Positions 1 to 8,234 of a DNA stretch of 31,202 nucleotides are shown one piece after another. Made by a program: the position numbers and the translations under genes. Under the pieces are notes generated by a model. The model did no database searches. It saw only the letters and a list, made by a program, of their open reading frames with translations, and was not told the origin of the DNA. Origin of the DNA: JBFMFH01 sp040752275 (lineage in GTDB: Bacteria; Acidobacteriota; Vicinamibacteria; Vicinamibacterales; JAKQTR01); assembly GCA_040752275.1 (NCBI GenBank), contig JBFMFH010000024.1, forward strand, positions 1 to 31,202, written 5' to 3'. The stretch's first letter is position 1. The number at the start of each line of letters is the position of its first letter.

Positions 1-92
1 CTGAGCATACTCCCGGTATGTGAGGGAGGAGCAACGCCGCCAGGCGGGATGCCCCGCCCGGGAATTGTGTGAGGCATCACGGTTCCAGGGCA

Positions 93-797
93 CTAGCGAG
101 ACCGACTCGATGATCCCCGTCCTCGGGACTGAGTGGAACGACCCGTGGCGTCCGGGCCCTGCTGCTCCGACCTTCCCCCGCGCTGCCCTGGCCGGCCGCC
201 GCGTTGCCCGGCGGCGGCTGCGGCGTCCGACTGCGTATAGATGAACTGCCACTCGTTGTAGTGCGTTCGGCCGTTGTATACGCGGATGCTCTGCTTGGGG
301 CTCTTGCTGACGACGCCAACGATGCCGCCACGCGGTCCCGCCGCTGTCTGGCTTCCGGCGCCGGACAACGGAGACCCGAAGACGGGAGGCTCGACGAGCG
401 CCGCAGCGCCCTGGCCCTGGCGGCCCGCCCTCCCCTGCCCTGTGCCAGCCCCGGATCCGCGGCCGACTGCCGCCATGACCTGGTAGAGCAGCTGAAACTC
501 ACCGTCCTCGACCATGGGGTCCCTGTACTTCCTGCGCAGGAAGCGCTGCTCCACCAGGACGTCGAGACTCGGCGGATAGGCGTTGGCGAACTTGCGCTGG
601 TACAGCTCGATCGCCCGAACGTATTGCCGTCCGCGGAAGACCAATTCCTCTTCGTTCTCCCTGACGACGAACGTGCGCCAGACGGGCAGCGCGACCGACA
701 GGGCCACGCTCATCACCGCGAGGCCGACCAGGAGCGCCGCCATCGCGTACCCACAGGTGCCGCCGGTCCGCTGCTGCTCGGTTCGCATGCCGGCCAT
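93..797 (-). CDS. GspK-like/atypical pseudopilin with low-complexity tail
   Basis: The 234-residue product starts with a class III (prepilin) type leader: a short polar segment ending at G16, then a hydrophobic stretch of about residues 17-38 (YAMAALLVGLAVMS). Prepilin peptidase would cut after G16. Position +5 is alanine rather than the usual glutamate, as in GspK-type tip pseudopilins. Residues about 45-105 (GRQYVRAIELYQRKF, then YPPSLDVLVEQ) resemble the helix and 'sequence-spacing' segment of GspG-family proteins. The rest is rich in Gly, Ala, Gln and Arg and ends in an RG/RS-rich tail, probably disordered. It is the last gene of the secretion operon and starts 3 bp after the lipoprotein gene. 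A minor or tip pseudopilin is my inference. M4 is an alternative start. Confidence 0.75.
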   Translation of the reverse strand: MAGMRTEQQRTGGTCGYAMAALLVGLAVMSVALSVALPVWRTFVVRENEEELVFRGRQYVRAIELYQRKFANAYPPSLDVLVEQRFLRRKYRDPMVEDGEFQLLYQVMAAVGRGSGAGTGQGRAGRQGQGAAALVEPPVFGSPLSGAGSQTAAGPRGGIVGVVSKSPKQSIRVYNGRTHYNEWQFIYTQSDAAAAAGQRGGRPGQRGGRSEQQGPDATGRSTQSRGRGSSSRSR

Positions 798-800
798 CCG

Positions 801-2018
801 CTACGGGCCAATGCCAATCTGGAAGCGCGCGACCCCGGACTGACCGTTGGTCGAGAAGACGCGCACGACGACGTTGTAGATCCCGGCAGCGCCGTACGCC
901 CGGGACGAGCTGGGTCCGGTTGTGATCGCCGAAGCTCCGTCGCCGAAGTCCCACTCGTATCTGTCAATCGGGCACGTGCCGCTGGCGCACGAGGTCGTGG
1001 CCGTGAAGGTCACGATCTGGTCCTTGACGGGCGAGGAAGGCGTGTACGAGACGGTGATATTGATAGCCGGCGCTGGCTGCACGAAGATCCCGAATGTCGC
1101 GACGCTGGTCTCGCCGGCGGCGTCTGTGGCGGTCGCGACGACGGTGAACGTGCCCGCGCGCGTATAGGTGTGTTGGGTCGTCGTGGTTCCCGTACCGATT
1201 GTCTGGGACGAGCCGTCACCGAAGTCCACCGATGCTGTCCTGACCGCCGCACTCCCGGCCTCGGTCGTGATCGTGACCGTGAAGGTCACGGGCTGGTTCT
1301 CCGTGGGTGCGGACGTGTCGGACGAAATCGCGACAGCGGGGGCGCTTCGCAGATTGACCGTCACGTCCGCGCTCACATCCGAGCGGACGATGGCCATGAC
1401 CGTGGCGGCCACGGTGGTCGTCAATCCGTTCCGGGCCTCACCCTGACCATCGCTGATCACGGTGGGCTGCGACAACGCACCTTCGTCGGCGATGAACGTG
1501 ACCGGCACGCCGGCCAGACGGTTCCCGTTCGCGTCACTGACGGTGGCGACGAGCTGGACCGCGCCGCCGGACGGCGGGAGCGACGACGGCGAGGCGAACA
1601 GATCGACCCGTTCCGCGGCGGCCCCGCCGACTTTGATCTGAAGCGCGTCAACAATCGACGCGCCGCCGGAGGCAGCTCGGACCTCGGCGATGCCAGACTG
1701 GGAGCCCGAGTACAGGCGGACGGTGGCCTTGCCTGCATTCGTACGCGCCTCGACCGGATCGAGCGTGCCGAGTGTGGTCAGGAACGTCACCACCGTGCCG
1801 TTCTGCACCGGCGTCCCGGCGCTCTCGATCACGGTCGCCGTGATCTCGACGGAACCGTTGACCGGCATCACCGTGCTGCTGGCGTATAGGGTGATCTCGG
1901 TCCCGGTTGGCGCCATCAGCGGCATCTTGTCGCAGGAAGCCAGGAACGCCAGCGCGAGCACGACGGCGGCCTGCGGGGCCAGCGTCTGACGAGGGAACGA
2001 TGGGAACCCAGCTCTCAT
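801..2018 (-). CDS. Lipoprotein with Big (Ig-like) and PKD repeats
   Basis: The 405-residue product has a hydrophobic leader and a lipobox, LASC, with C29 as the lipidated cysteine, so it should be a secreted, membrane-anchored lipoprotein. Residues about 40-130 and 135-225 look like two bacterial Ig-like domains of the invasin/Big_1 kind (PVQNGTVVTFLTTLGTL; LAGVPVTFIADEGAL). Residues about 228-312 and 315-403 are two PKD domains, each with the typical DFGDG turn (VDFGDGSSQT; WDFGDGASAI). No enzyme motif is visible. It lies 4 bp after a gspG-like gene inside the secretion operon. A surface or periplasmic scaffold, or a substrate of the machine, is plausible; the role is inferred from context only. 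Confidence 0.85.
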   Translation of the reverse strand: MRAGFPSFPRQTLAPQAAVVLALAFLASCDKMPLMAPTGTEITLYASSTVMPVNGSVEITATVIESAGTPVQNGTVVTFLTTLGTLDPVEARTNAGKATVRLYSGSQSGIAEVRAASGGASIVDALQIKVGGAAAERVDLFASPSSLPPSGGAVQLVATVSDANGNRLAGVPVTFIADEGALSQPTVISDGQGEARNGLTTTVAATVMAIVRSDVSADVTVNLRSAPAVAISSDTSAPTENQPVTFTVTITTEAGSAAVRTASVDFGDGSSQTIGTGTTTTQHTYTRAGTFTVVATATDAAGETSVATFGIFVQPAPAINITVSYTPSSPVKDQIVTFTATTSCASGTCPIDRYEWDFGDGASAITTGPSSSRAYGAAGIYNVVVRVFSTNGQSGVARFQIGIGP

Positions 2019-2022
2019 AGCA

Positions 2023-2451
2023 TCACCAGTCCGCGTACTTGGTGCCGTCGAGTGCGGCCTTGTCCGATCCGCTCTTCACGTCGAAGACCCCGGGATCCAG
2101 CGTCGGATCATTGGGGTCGGGCTCGGCTTGGACGATCACCCAGGTCTCGGCCGAGCCCGTGAACGGGTCCTTGGGAACCTGGCGGAGGTAGCCATCCGAC
2201 ACCAGGGAATCCAGCGCCGGGGCGTACTGGGCCTTGTCGGCGTAGTACTGGTCCAGCGCGTCCCGCATCCTGAAGAGGTTCTCCTTGAGCACCGCTTCCT
2301 GTGCCCGGATCACACTGTTCCGGTACTGCGCCAGACCGAGGCTCGCCAGCAGCACGATGAGCGACACGACGACGAGGAGCTCGATCAACGTGAAGCCCGA
2401 TCGCCGGCGAAGCCGGGTGCCGCACGAAGCCGGCCGGTCAGTCCCAGTCAC
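2023..2451 (-). CDS. gspG: GspG-like major pseudopilin (copy 1)
   Basis: The 142-residue product carries a textbook prepilin N-terminus: a basic leader, then RRSGFTLIELLVVVSLIVLL, with cleavage expected after the Gly and a Glu at +5. A long helix follows, then the GspG-type sequence DQYYADKAQYAPALDSLV and a short end ALDGTKYADW, close to the calcium-loop end of GspG proteins. GspG is the main subunit of the type II secretion pseudopilus in the periplasm. The GTG start lies inside the end of the preceding gspG-like gene (14-bp overlap), which suggests translational coupling. It may equally be called a type IV pilin-like protein, since the machine is hybrid. Confidence 0.88.
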   Translation of the reverse strand: MTGTDRPASCGTRLRRRSGFTLIELLVVVSLIVLLASLGLAQYRNSVIRAQEAVLKENLFRMRDALDQYYADKAQYAPALDSLVSDGYLRQVPKDPFTGSAETWVIVQAEPDPNDPTLDPGVFDVKSGSDKAALDGTKYADW

Positions 2452-2941
2452 GGTACTTCGTCCCGTCCAGCGCGACGCCGTCGCTCTTGGTGTAGATGTC
2501 GAAGACGTTCTGCCCGCCCCAGCTCGAGGCGTCGGGATCGTCCTGGTACGACCGCAACCCCCACTCGGTGCTGCCAGTCATGGGGTCGAACGGGATGCGG
2601 CGCAGGAACCTCAGCTTGCGCCCCGAGGCGTCGTTCATGGCCGTCACCCCCTCCACCAGCGTCTCGAGCGTCGGCGGATAGCCCTCGCTGCCCGTTCTCA
2701 CGTTCGTGCCTCCGATCTGGCCCTGGTCCACGGCGTCCTTGTACTTGTCGATGGCCAGGCGGACCTCGCGCAGCGAGCGGCGCAACTCCACCTCCGTGTG
2801 GCGCCTCACGGTGATCTTCGCCAGGGGCATCACCGCTGACGCCAGGATCAGGATGATCGTCACGACGACGAGCAGTTCGACGAACGAATAGCCGGTCGGC
2901 CCGCGCTCTCTCGTCGGCCACCGGCGACCAGGGATTCGCAT
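2438..2941 (-). CDS. GspG-like pseudopilin (copy 2)
   Basis: The 167-residue product is a second prepilin: a basic leader ending PTG, then YSFVELLVVVTIILILASAV, with Glu at +5 after cleavage at the Gly. The middle holds a polar helix (RRSLREVRLAIDKYKDAV) and the family segment YPPTLETLVEGV. Its C-terminus, VALDGTKYRDWD, closely matches that of the downstream copy, so the two are probably paralogues from a tandem duplication that later diverged. One may form the pseudopilus shaft and the other may be a minor subunit; the sequence does not say which. It starts 31 bp after the secretin gene. Confidence 0.87.
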   Translation of the reverse strand: MRIPGRRWPTRERGPTGYSFVELLVVVTIILILASAVMPLAKITVRRHTEVELRRSLREVRLAIDKYKDAVDQGQIGGTNVRTGSEGYPPTLETLVEGVTAMNDASGRKLRFLRRIPFDPMTGSTEWGLRSYQDDPDASSWGGQNVFDIYTKSDGVALDGTKYRDWD

Positions 2942-2972
2942 CTGCGAGGCAACCTCCGCTTCCGACGCCCGG

Positions 2973-5450
2973 CTAGCGGACGTTCACGACCGCCGACTGC
3001 AACTGCAGGGGAGCTGGCGTTCCACCCGGGATCGTCGCCACCCCGCTCAGGCTCAGCGCCGATGAGCCCTCGCCGACCGCGTCGAACACGACCGCCGCAA
3101 CCAGGCCGGCCCCCGACGCCCCGGTGCTGTCGCCGATGCGGCTGACCGTGACGTCGACGCGGCCCCGCTCGGCGTCCACCTCCTGAGCGAAGGTCACCGT
3201 CGCGTTGCCCTGGCGCATAAAACTGCCTTCCTGAACGAGGCGTACCCGCAGCACTCGCGGGTTGTAGGCGAGCGAAAGGGTCACCACGCTCAGCCGCGAC
3301 GCCCCTGAGACCGAGATCGGCACCGTGTACGGACCGCCGGCCATCATCAACTCAGGTGCCGGCGCAGAGACCGTCAGTACCGCCGGCACCAGCGGCGTGG
3401 CTTCCACGGCGGCTGGTTCCGTCGGCGGCGGGACCTGAGCGGGCTGGGGCGGCTCGACGGGCTTCGCCGGGGGTGGCACGTCCACCGCCGGCGCGGCGCC
3501 CGGCTTCGAGGGCGGCACACCGACCGTGCCCGGAATGGGAGAGCTGCCGGGAGGCACCACCGGAATGGTTGGTGTGCCCGGCGGTCCGGGCACGGGTGTG
3601 CCCGGCGCCGGTGGTGTCCCCGGTGCGCGGGTCTCCGCGGCCGAGACGCCCCCCTCAGGGACCACCGGGGCAATGAGCGGCGGCGGACCGGCCAGACCCA
3701 GGTTCTGCTGGGTCCCGATGTAGATCGGGTTCAGATCCGACTGCGTGAGTCCGTGCGTCCGTACGACTCTCGGAGTGAGCAGCATCACGATGTCGGTTTG
3801 CTCGATCTGAATGTCATTGGCCGACAGCACCTGTTTGAGCCCCGGCACGTTCTTGAGGCCCGGGATGCCCCTGAACGCCTTCCGTTCGGTCTCCTGCAGC
3901 AGGCCCGCCAGCAGGTTCGACTCGCCGTCGCGCAACCGGAGCACGGTCGTGACCTTTCTCGACCCGAACGACGGGAGGTTCTGCCCCGCGATGTTCTTGT
4001 CGCCGGCCAGGGACCCGATGTCCACCATGAGTTTCATGATCACGTCGCCTTCGTAGGTGACGCGAGGCGTGATTTCCACATTCACGCCGACGGTCCGATA
4101 CTGAAACGACGTCAGTGGGTTGTAGGCGGTGCCGCCGCCGACAATAGGCGTGAACGTCGTGGACGGCACGGGCACCTCGGTGCCCAGGCTCAGCGTGAGC
4201 TGCTCGCCCTCCGACCCGCGGAGCTGGGGCTTGGCGATGACCTTGGTCTCGGAGTCGGCCTCGAGGAAACGGATAATCGCCGAGGGGACGGTCATGTAGA
4301 AGTCGGCCGCGCTGACTCCGGCCGACAGCGTGTTCAGATTGAACTGCCCCCCCGACGTCGTGCCGCTGCCGGTTCCGCCCGTCGACTCCCCCGGCGCCTG
4401 TTCGGGCGAGAACGTCATCCCGATCGAGTAGCTGCCGAGGTCGAGACCGTACTGCTTCGCCTTGGCGCGATTCACCTCGAGGATCTCAACGTCGACAACG
4501 ACCTCCGCCCTCGGTCGATCGTTGGCGCGGATAATCTGCTCGACGACCTGCAGCATCGGGATGGTCGCGCGGACGGTAATGGTGTTGTTGCCCTTGTTGG
4601 CGGCGAACGAAGGCTGGATCGGCTGCTGCACGCGCACGAGCAGGTTGAGCAGTTGCACCAGCTCCGTGGCGTCCGCATTCGAGAGGTAGAAGACCTTGAT
4701 GGCCTGCTGTTCGTAGGCCATGCGTTTCGGGGACGACTCCGGGACCACGATCAAGCTGCGCTCGCTGAGGACCTTGTAGAAGAGCTGGTTGGCCGTCATG
4801 ATCTGGTTCAGAGCATCCTCCAGCGACACTCCGGAGAGCTCGACCGATACGGTACGGTCCTGGAAGTCGCGGTCGTAGCTGACGTTGATGCCGGTGGCAT
4901 CGGCAATGAACTTCAGGACGTCTCTGAGCTGGACGTTTGTGAATCGGATCTCCAGCGGCTCTTTCGACGTCGGGTTCAGCACCGGTTCGGCCGTGGCCTG
5001 CCTTGCCTGCTCGCGCAGCTTCTCGATGGCCGGGCGAGGCCGCGACGCTTCGATCCGGTCGCGGATCGTCTGTTCGAGCACCTCGATCCGCGCTCGGGCC
5101 TCCTGGTTCGCCCCGTCGTAGTCGACAACCTTCCGGTACTCGCGGACGGCGAAGTCGAGCTGGTCCTGCGCTTCAAACGCCCGCGCCGCCTCCAGGTGAG
5201 CCCGGGATGCCTCCAGCCGCGCCTGCTCGAACCGGATCCGGTAGTCGGGACGATCGGGATTCCCCTCGACGGCCTTCGCGTAGTACGACACGGCCAGGTC
5301 CCAATCGCCGGCCTTCGCCGCTCGCTCCCCCTGGATGAAGGCCCGGGTCGTGGCGCAACCGCTGGCCGCGACCCAGAGCGACAGCACGAGCAACGCCCCG
5401 CAGCCAACCCGACAGCGACCGCCCACATTCTCGCGTCCGTAGCTCGACAT
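2973..5450 (-). CDS. gspD: Outer-membrane secretin with N-terminal TPR and C-terminal cohesin domain
   Basis: The 825-residue product is a lipoprotein-type secretin (lipobox AASGC, C32). Residues about 40-135 form TPR-like helices. Residues 165-238 are an STN/N0-like domain (IRFTNVQLRDVLKFIADATG) and 248-312 an N1 ring domain. Residues 318-565 are the secretin barrel domain, with VPVPSTTFTP, GVNVEITPRV and the family signature near IPGLKNVPGLKQVL. A proline-rich linker (588-685) leads to a cohesin-like beta-sandwich (690-823; VVTLSLAYNPRVLRV, FDAVGEGSSALSLSG). It should form the outer-membrane gate. I chose the ATG at 5450 because GGAG lies 8 bp upstream; a GTG at 5480 is the in-frame alternative. 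It is longer than typical secretins because of the linker and cohesin part. Confidence 0.92.
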   Translation of the reverse strand: MSSYGRENVGGRCRVGCGALLVLSLWVAASGCATTRAFIQGERAAKAGDWDLAVSYYAKAVEGNPDRPDYRIRFEQARLEASRAHLEAARAFEAQDQLDFAVREYRKVVDYDGANQEARARIEVLEQTIRDRIEASRPRPAIEKLREQARQATAEPVLNPTSKEPLEIRFTNVQLRDVLKFIADATGINVSYDRDFQDRTVSVELSGVSLEDALNQIMTANQLFYKVLSERSLIVVPESSPKRMAYEQQAIKVFYLSNADATELVQLLNLLVRVQQPIQPSFAANKGNNTITVRATIPMLQVVEQIIRANDRPRAEVVVDVEILEVNRAKAKQYGLDLGSYSIGMTFSPEQAPGESTGGTGSGTTSGGQFNLNTLSAGVSAADFYMTVPSAIIRFLEADSETKVIAKPQLRGSEGEQLTLSLGTEVPVPSTTFTPIVGGGTAYNPLTSFQYRTVGVNVEITPRVTYEGDVIMKLMVDIGSLAGDKNIAGQNLPSFGSRKVTTVLRLRDGESNLLAGLLQETERKAFRGIPGLKNVPGLKQVLSANDIQIEQTDIVMLLTPRVVRTHGLTQSDLNPIYIGTQQNLGLAGPPPLIAPVVPEGGVSAAETRAPGTPPAPGTPVPGPPGTPTIPVVPPGSSPIPGTVGVPPSKPGAAPAVDVPPPAKPVEPPQPAQVPPPTEPAAVEATPLVPAVLTVSAPAPELMMAGGPYTVPISVSGASRLSVVTLSLAYNPRVLRVRLVQEGSFMRQGNATVTFAQEVDAERGRVDVTVSRIGDSTGASGAGLVAAVVFDAVGEGSSALSLSGVATIPGGTPAPLQLQSAVVNVR

Positions 5451-5482
5451 GCTTCGCGCTCCGTGACCCCTGCGAACCACCG

Positions 5483-6100
5483 CTAGGCGCCAGACAGGGG
5501 GATTCGCTGCTGGCCGCGCCCGTCGAGGTAGGCCATCTCGACCGACTCGTTCCCAATCTTCAGGATGCGGTACCGGCCCTCGATGACGTCGCCCTCTGTC
5601 CCGTAGTAGACGCCCTTGCCATCGCTGAGGACGGCCAGCACGACGCCCGCCTCGGACCGTTTGACGATACCGATGAACTTCAGCGCAATCGGCGGCGGCG
5701 CTGCCGCCACGCTGTTGGCTGGCGGCGCAGGGGCTGTCGGCGCCCGAACAGCACCGGGGCCAGGCATCGCGTCACCCGCCTGCGCGCCGCTCGGCGTTCC
5801 CGGGCGACGCTGCACGCCAAAACGAAACGGATCGCGCCCGGAGTTCACCGCGTCCGGCCGCGCGCCCTGCAGCCGGCTCAGGGCCACGGCGGGGACCTTC
5901 TCGGCCGGCCGCTTCGCTGGCGGAGCGCCTGGTGCGGCCGCCGGCGTCAGCCCGAGCGCGGCCAGGGCCGCGTCTGAGGATCTGGCGGCGGCCGGGGCCG
6001 GAGCAGGCACGCCGGTGTCGCGGCTCTGCCACCAAAGCACCACGGCCAGCACCAGCAGGAGGCCACCCAGCGTCACGTACTGCCGTCTCTCACTGGCCAT
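5483..6100 (-). CDS. PilP/GspC-like inner-membrane protein
   Basis: The 205-residue product has a short cytoplasmic N-terminus, one membrane span at about residues 10-26 (VTLGGLLLVLAVVLWW), and a long Ala/Pro-rich linker. A compact C-terminal domain spans about 137-203 (LKFIGIVKRSEAGVVLAVLS, then YYGTEGDVIEGRYRILKIG). That layout is the one of GspC and PilP, which connect the inner-membrane platform to the secretin N0 domain. Its place between pilO and the secretin gene, where pilP normally lies, supports this. Sequence identity to either family cannot be judged here, so the assignment rests on architecture and position. Its start overlaps the end of pilO by 11 bp. Confidence 0.75.
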   Translation of the reverse strand: MASERRQYVTLGGLLLVLAVVLWWQSRDTGVPAPAPAAARSSDAALAALGLTPAAAPGAPPAKRPAEKVPAVALSRLQGARPDAVNSGRDPFRFGVQRRPGTPSGAQAGDAMPGPGAVRAPTAPAPPANSVAAAPPPIALKFIGIVKRSEAGVVLAVLSDGKGVYYGTEGDVIEGRYRILKIGNESVEMAYLDGRGQQRIPLSGA

Positions 6101-6689
6101 CGCCGTCGTTCCGGAAATACGTCGACAGTACCACGGTCAGGACCAGATCCGAATTCGGCTCGGCGCCTTCCACCAGCGTGATGTTGTCGATCACGATGAA
6201 CGGCGTGGACGTCTCCACGTCCTGCAGGAACTGCCGGACGCCCGCATAGTCACCCTCGAGTACCATCGTGATCTCGAACCGGGTCAGCGGACCCTGGCTA
6301 CCGACCTCACCCGATTTCGGCGCCTGCGCGTCTTCCAGTCGCCGCTGGTAGTTCAAACCCGCGTCCCTGGCGAGTTGTGCGAGATGCAGATAGGTTGACT
6401 TGCGCGCGCCGCTCAGCCCCTGGGGCAGGACGACGCCATAGAACTGCTCGAGGTCCCGTTCGGCGGCGGCCTTGTCGGCGGCCATGGTGGCGGTCGAGGC
6501 CTTCTCCAACTCGGCAGCGCGAAGCACGAGGCGGGCCTGTTCTTCCTGCTGCAATCCGGTCGCGACCCGCAGCGAGAGCGGATACACCAGAAACGCCGCC
6601 AGCGCCACGTTGGCCAGGAACACCACGGACAGCGGGACGATGATCAGTCGCTTCTCCCGGACGATGCGAACGAGCAGCGCGCGGTTCAT
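6090..6689 (-). CDS. pilO: PilO-like platform protein
   Basis: The 199-residue product starts MNRALLVRIVREKRL, with a single membrane span at about 15-36 (IIVPLSVVFLANVALAAFLV), a coiled-coil-prone helix (40-80), and a periplasmic ferredoxin-like domain (RFEITMVLEGDYAGVRQFLQ, then FIVIDNITLVEG). This is the PilO (GspM-equivalent) pattern; PilO pairs with PilN in the inner-membrane alignment complex. The reading frame is open further upstream, but the ATG at 6689 forms an ATGA overlap with the pilN stop, and the preceding part is the shadow of pilN, so I use the shorter form. Confidence 0.88.
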   Translation of the reverse strand: MNRALLVRIVREKRLIIVPLSVVFLANVALAAFLVYPLSLRVATGLQQEEQARLVLRAAELEKASTATMAADKAAAERDLEQFYGVVLPQGLSGARKSTYLHLAQLARDAGLNYQRRLEDAQAPKSGEVGSQGPLTRFEITMVLEGDYAGVRQFLQDVETSTPFIVIDNITLVEGAEPNSDLVLTVVLSTYFRNDGDGQ

Positions 6690-7276
6690 CGCGAACCTCC
6701 TGCTGCCGGTCGCACGATTCGGGGCGCAGGCAGGTACCGTCCTTCGAGCGTGGCCTGGAGCAACCCGTCCTCTCCGAGGAACTCCTCCCGCGACAGGAGG
6801 TGCGCGAAGCCGCCGTCCTGTTCCAGGCTCTCGACGAACTCCTGGATGCCTTCGACGTCCCGGGCGGCAACCACGAGCGCAACGACCATCGTGCCGTCTC
6901 GATCGATCCTGGGTCGGACGGACGTGATCCTCACGCTTGCCGGGAGGGTATCCTCGAAGCGGTTGAACAGGTCCGTCCACGAGAAGACCCGGCGCTCGAT
7001 GAGGGCGTTGGCGTCACGCGCCTCGGCGACGGCCTGCTCGAGCTCCCGGGCGTTGATCGTCGCCCGGACACGAGCCGCCTCGCTGCGCGCCTGGCGCGCG
7101 CTCGCCTCCGCGGCCTGGATGCGTTCCTGCAGCTGCGCCTGCCGCGCCGAGAAATCGAAGGTCTTCCACAAGTTGATTGCGGTAACGATCAGGAGCAGGA
7201 GTCCCAGGAGGCCGAGCGCCACGTGCACCGCACGTTCGTTGTAGAAGGGACGGGTCGAGAGGTTCGTCCTCAACAT
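6686..7276 (-). CDS. pilN: PilN-like platform protein
   Basis: The 196-residue product begins MLRTNLSTRPFYNERAV, close to the conserved INLLP-type N-terminus with which PilN binds PilM. A membrane span follows at about 20-36 (VALGLLGLLLLIVTAIN), then a coiled coil (43-90) and a periplasmic domain with the fimbrial-assembly pattern (WTDLFNRFEDTLPASVRITS; DVEGIQEFVESLEQDGGFAH). It corresponds functionally to the periplasmic part of GspL. It lies 10 bp after pilM and its stop overlaps the pilO start, so the two partner proteins are probably made in a coupled way. Confidence 0.9.
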   Translation of the reverse strand: MLRTNLSTRPFYNERAVHVALGLLGLLLLIVTAINLWKTFDFSARQAQLQERIQAAEASARQARSEAARVRATINARELEQAVAEARDANALIERRVFSWTDLFNRFEDTLPASVRITSVRPRIDRDGTMVVALVVAARDVEGIQEFVESLEQDGGFAHLLSREEFLGEDGLLQATLEGRYLPAPRIVRPAAGGSR

Positions 7277-7286
7277 GGCGCCAGCC

Positions 7287-8234
7287 TCACGTTCCCATCC
7301 GCATGGCGAGCGACAGCCCGATCGCCGGCGTCAGTGCATCCACGAGCTCCCACCCCGGCGTGATCCGATCGGCCAGCGGAACCGCCCGCGTGGGATCGAT
7401 CTGATCGATGGGAACCCTCAAACGCGCCTCGAGCGCCGCGCGTCCCGCGCCCGAACGGCTCTCGGGCAGTCGCCCGGACACCAGCGCCCGGGAGAACCCC
7501 CGCCCGCCCAGCCGATCCTGGTAGTACATCGCCGTCTGATGCACGAGATCGGACAGGTGGCCATCGCCGTCGGCGCCGCGGTGCCGGAAGAACACGGGCG
7601 CGTCACCGCGCATGATGACGAGGGACGCCGCATCGGCAGACACGTGAATCAGGAGCCAGTCCCCATCCGGCACGCCGCCTGCTGCCAGGACGGCGTTGAC
7701 GACACCGAGCGTCGCCAGATCGACGGCGCCTGCAGCTGCGCCGGCGGCCTGACAAACGAGCTCGTACTCGGCCACGATGTCGCGTCGCGCCTGGACGACC
7801 ACGAACTCGTGGCCTTCGGACAGGCGGCTGCCGCGGCAGTAGGCCACCTGCGAATCGTCGATTCGGAATGGCGCCGCCTTCCGCACCTGGAATCGCACCA
7901 TCTCCTCGAGGTCCGACCGGCGGGCGGGAATCCGTTCGAACCGCACGAACGACACCTTCGCCGCCGCGTCGGGAATGACGAGGCCGACGCGCCGGGGCCT
8001 GTGGCCGAGGCGCTCGAAGGTCCGGCGAACCGCCTGCTCCACCTCCCGAGCGTGGACGAGGTTCGGGGAGTTCAGCGCCGGCACGACGGCGCCCTCCGGC
8101 AGCGGCTCCACGGCGTAGGCCGCAACGCGGATGCTCCCGCCGCCCCCGTGGAGGACGACGGCGGCCACGTGCCGCGACGTGATCTCGAGGGCCACCGGCG
8201 GTGGCGGCGTTCGGAACAGGGAACGGGCGTTCAT
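7287..8234 (-). CDS. pilM: PilM-like actin-fold protein
   Basis: The 315-residue product lacks membrane spans and has the PilM/actin-like ATPase layout. An N-terminal beta-strand domain begins VALEITSRHVAAVVL. Then come GLVIPDAAAKVSFVRFERIP and the PilM-type EEMVRFQVRKAAPF segment, and a second subdomain with VDLATLGVVNAVLAAGG and WLLIHVSADAASLVIMR. PilM sits on the cytoplasmic face and binds the PilN N-terminus, coupling the motor to the platform, as the cytoplasmic part of GspL does in type II secretion. The start codon overlaps the gspE stop (ATGA). It is somewhat shorter than many PilM proteins (about 350 residues). Confidence 0.88.
   Translation of the reverse strand: MNARSLFRTPPPPVALEITSRHVAAVVLHGGGGSIRVAAYAVEPLPEGAVVPALNSPNLVHAREVEQAVRRTFERLGHRPRRVGLVIPDAAAKVSFVRFERIPARRSDLEEMVRFQVRKAAPFRIDDSQVAYCRGSRLSEGHEFVVVQARRDIVAEYELVCQAAGAAAGAVDLATLGVVNAVLAAGGVPDGDWLLIHVSADAASLVIMRGDAPVFFRHRGADGDGHLSDLVHQTAMYYQDRLGGRGFSRALVSGRLPESRSGAGRAALEARLRVPIDQIDPTRAVPLADRITPGWELVDALTPAIGLSLAMRMGT

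Noticed and set aside
43..58. Hairpin GGCGGG-ATGC-CCCGCC as a terminator of the secretion operon
   Set aside because: The stem is only 6 bp and no T-run follows on the minus strand; similar GC stems arise easily by chance here.
204..1889. Long open frame on the plus strand opposite the pseudopilin and the Ig/PKD lipoprotein
   Set aside because: It is rich in Arg, Asp, Gly and His without domains or signal sequence, as expected from the antisense of GC-rich genes, and it covers clear genes on the other strand.
3753..5486. 577-codon open frame opposite the secretin gene
   Set aside because: It mirrors the secretin codons and shows no family motif; the secretin on the minus strand is certain.
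6090..6980. Longer form of PilO starting at 6980
   Set aside because: The extra N-terminal part is Arg/Gly-rich shadow of pilN; the ATG at 6689 with an ATGA overlap gives the normal PilO start.
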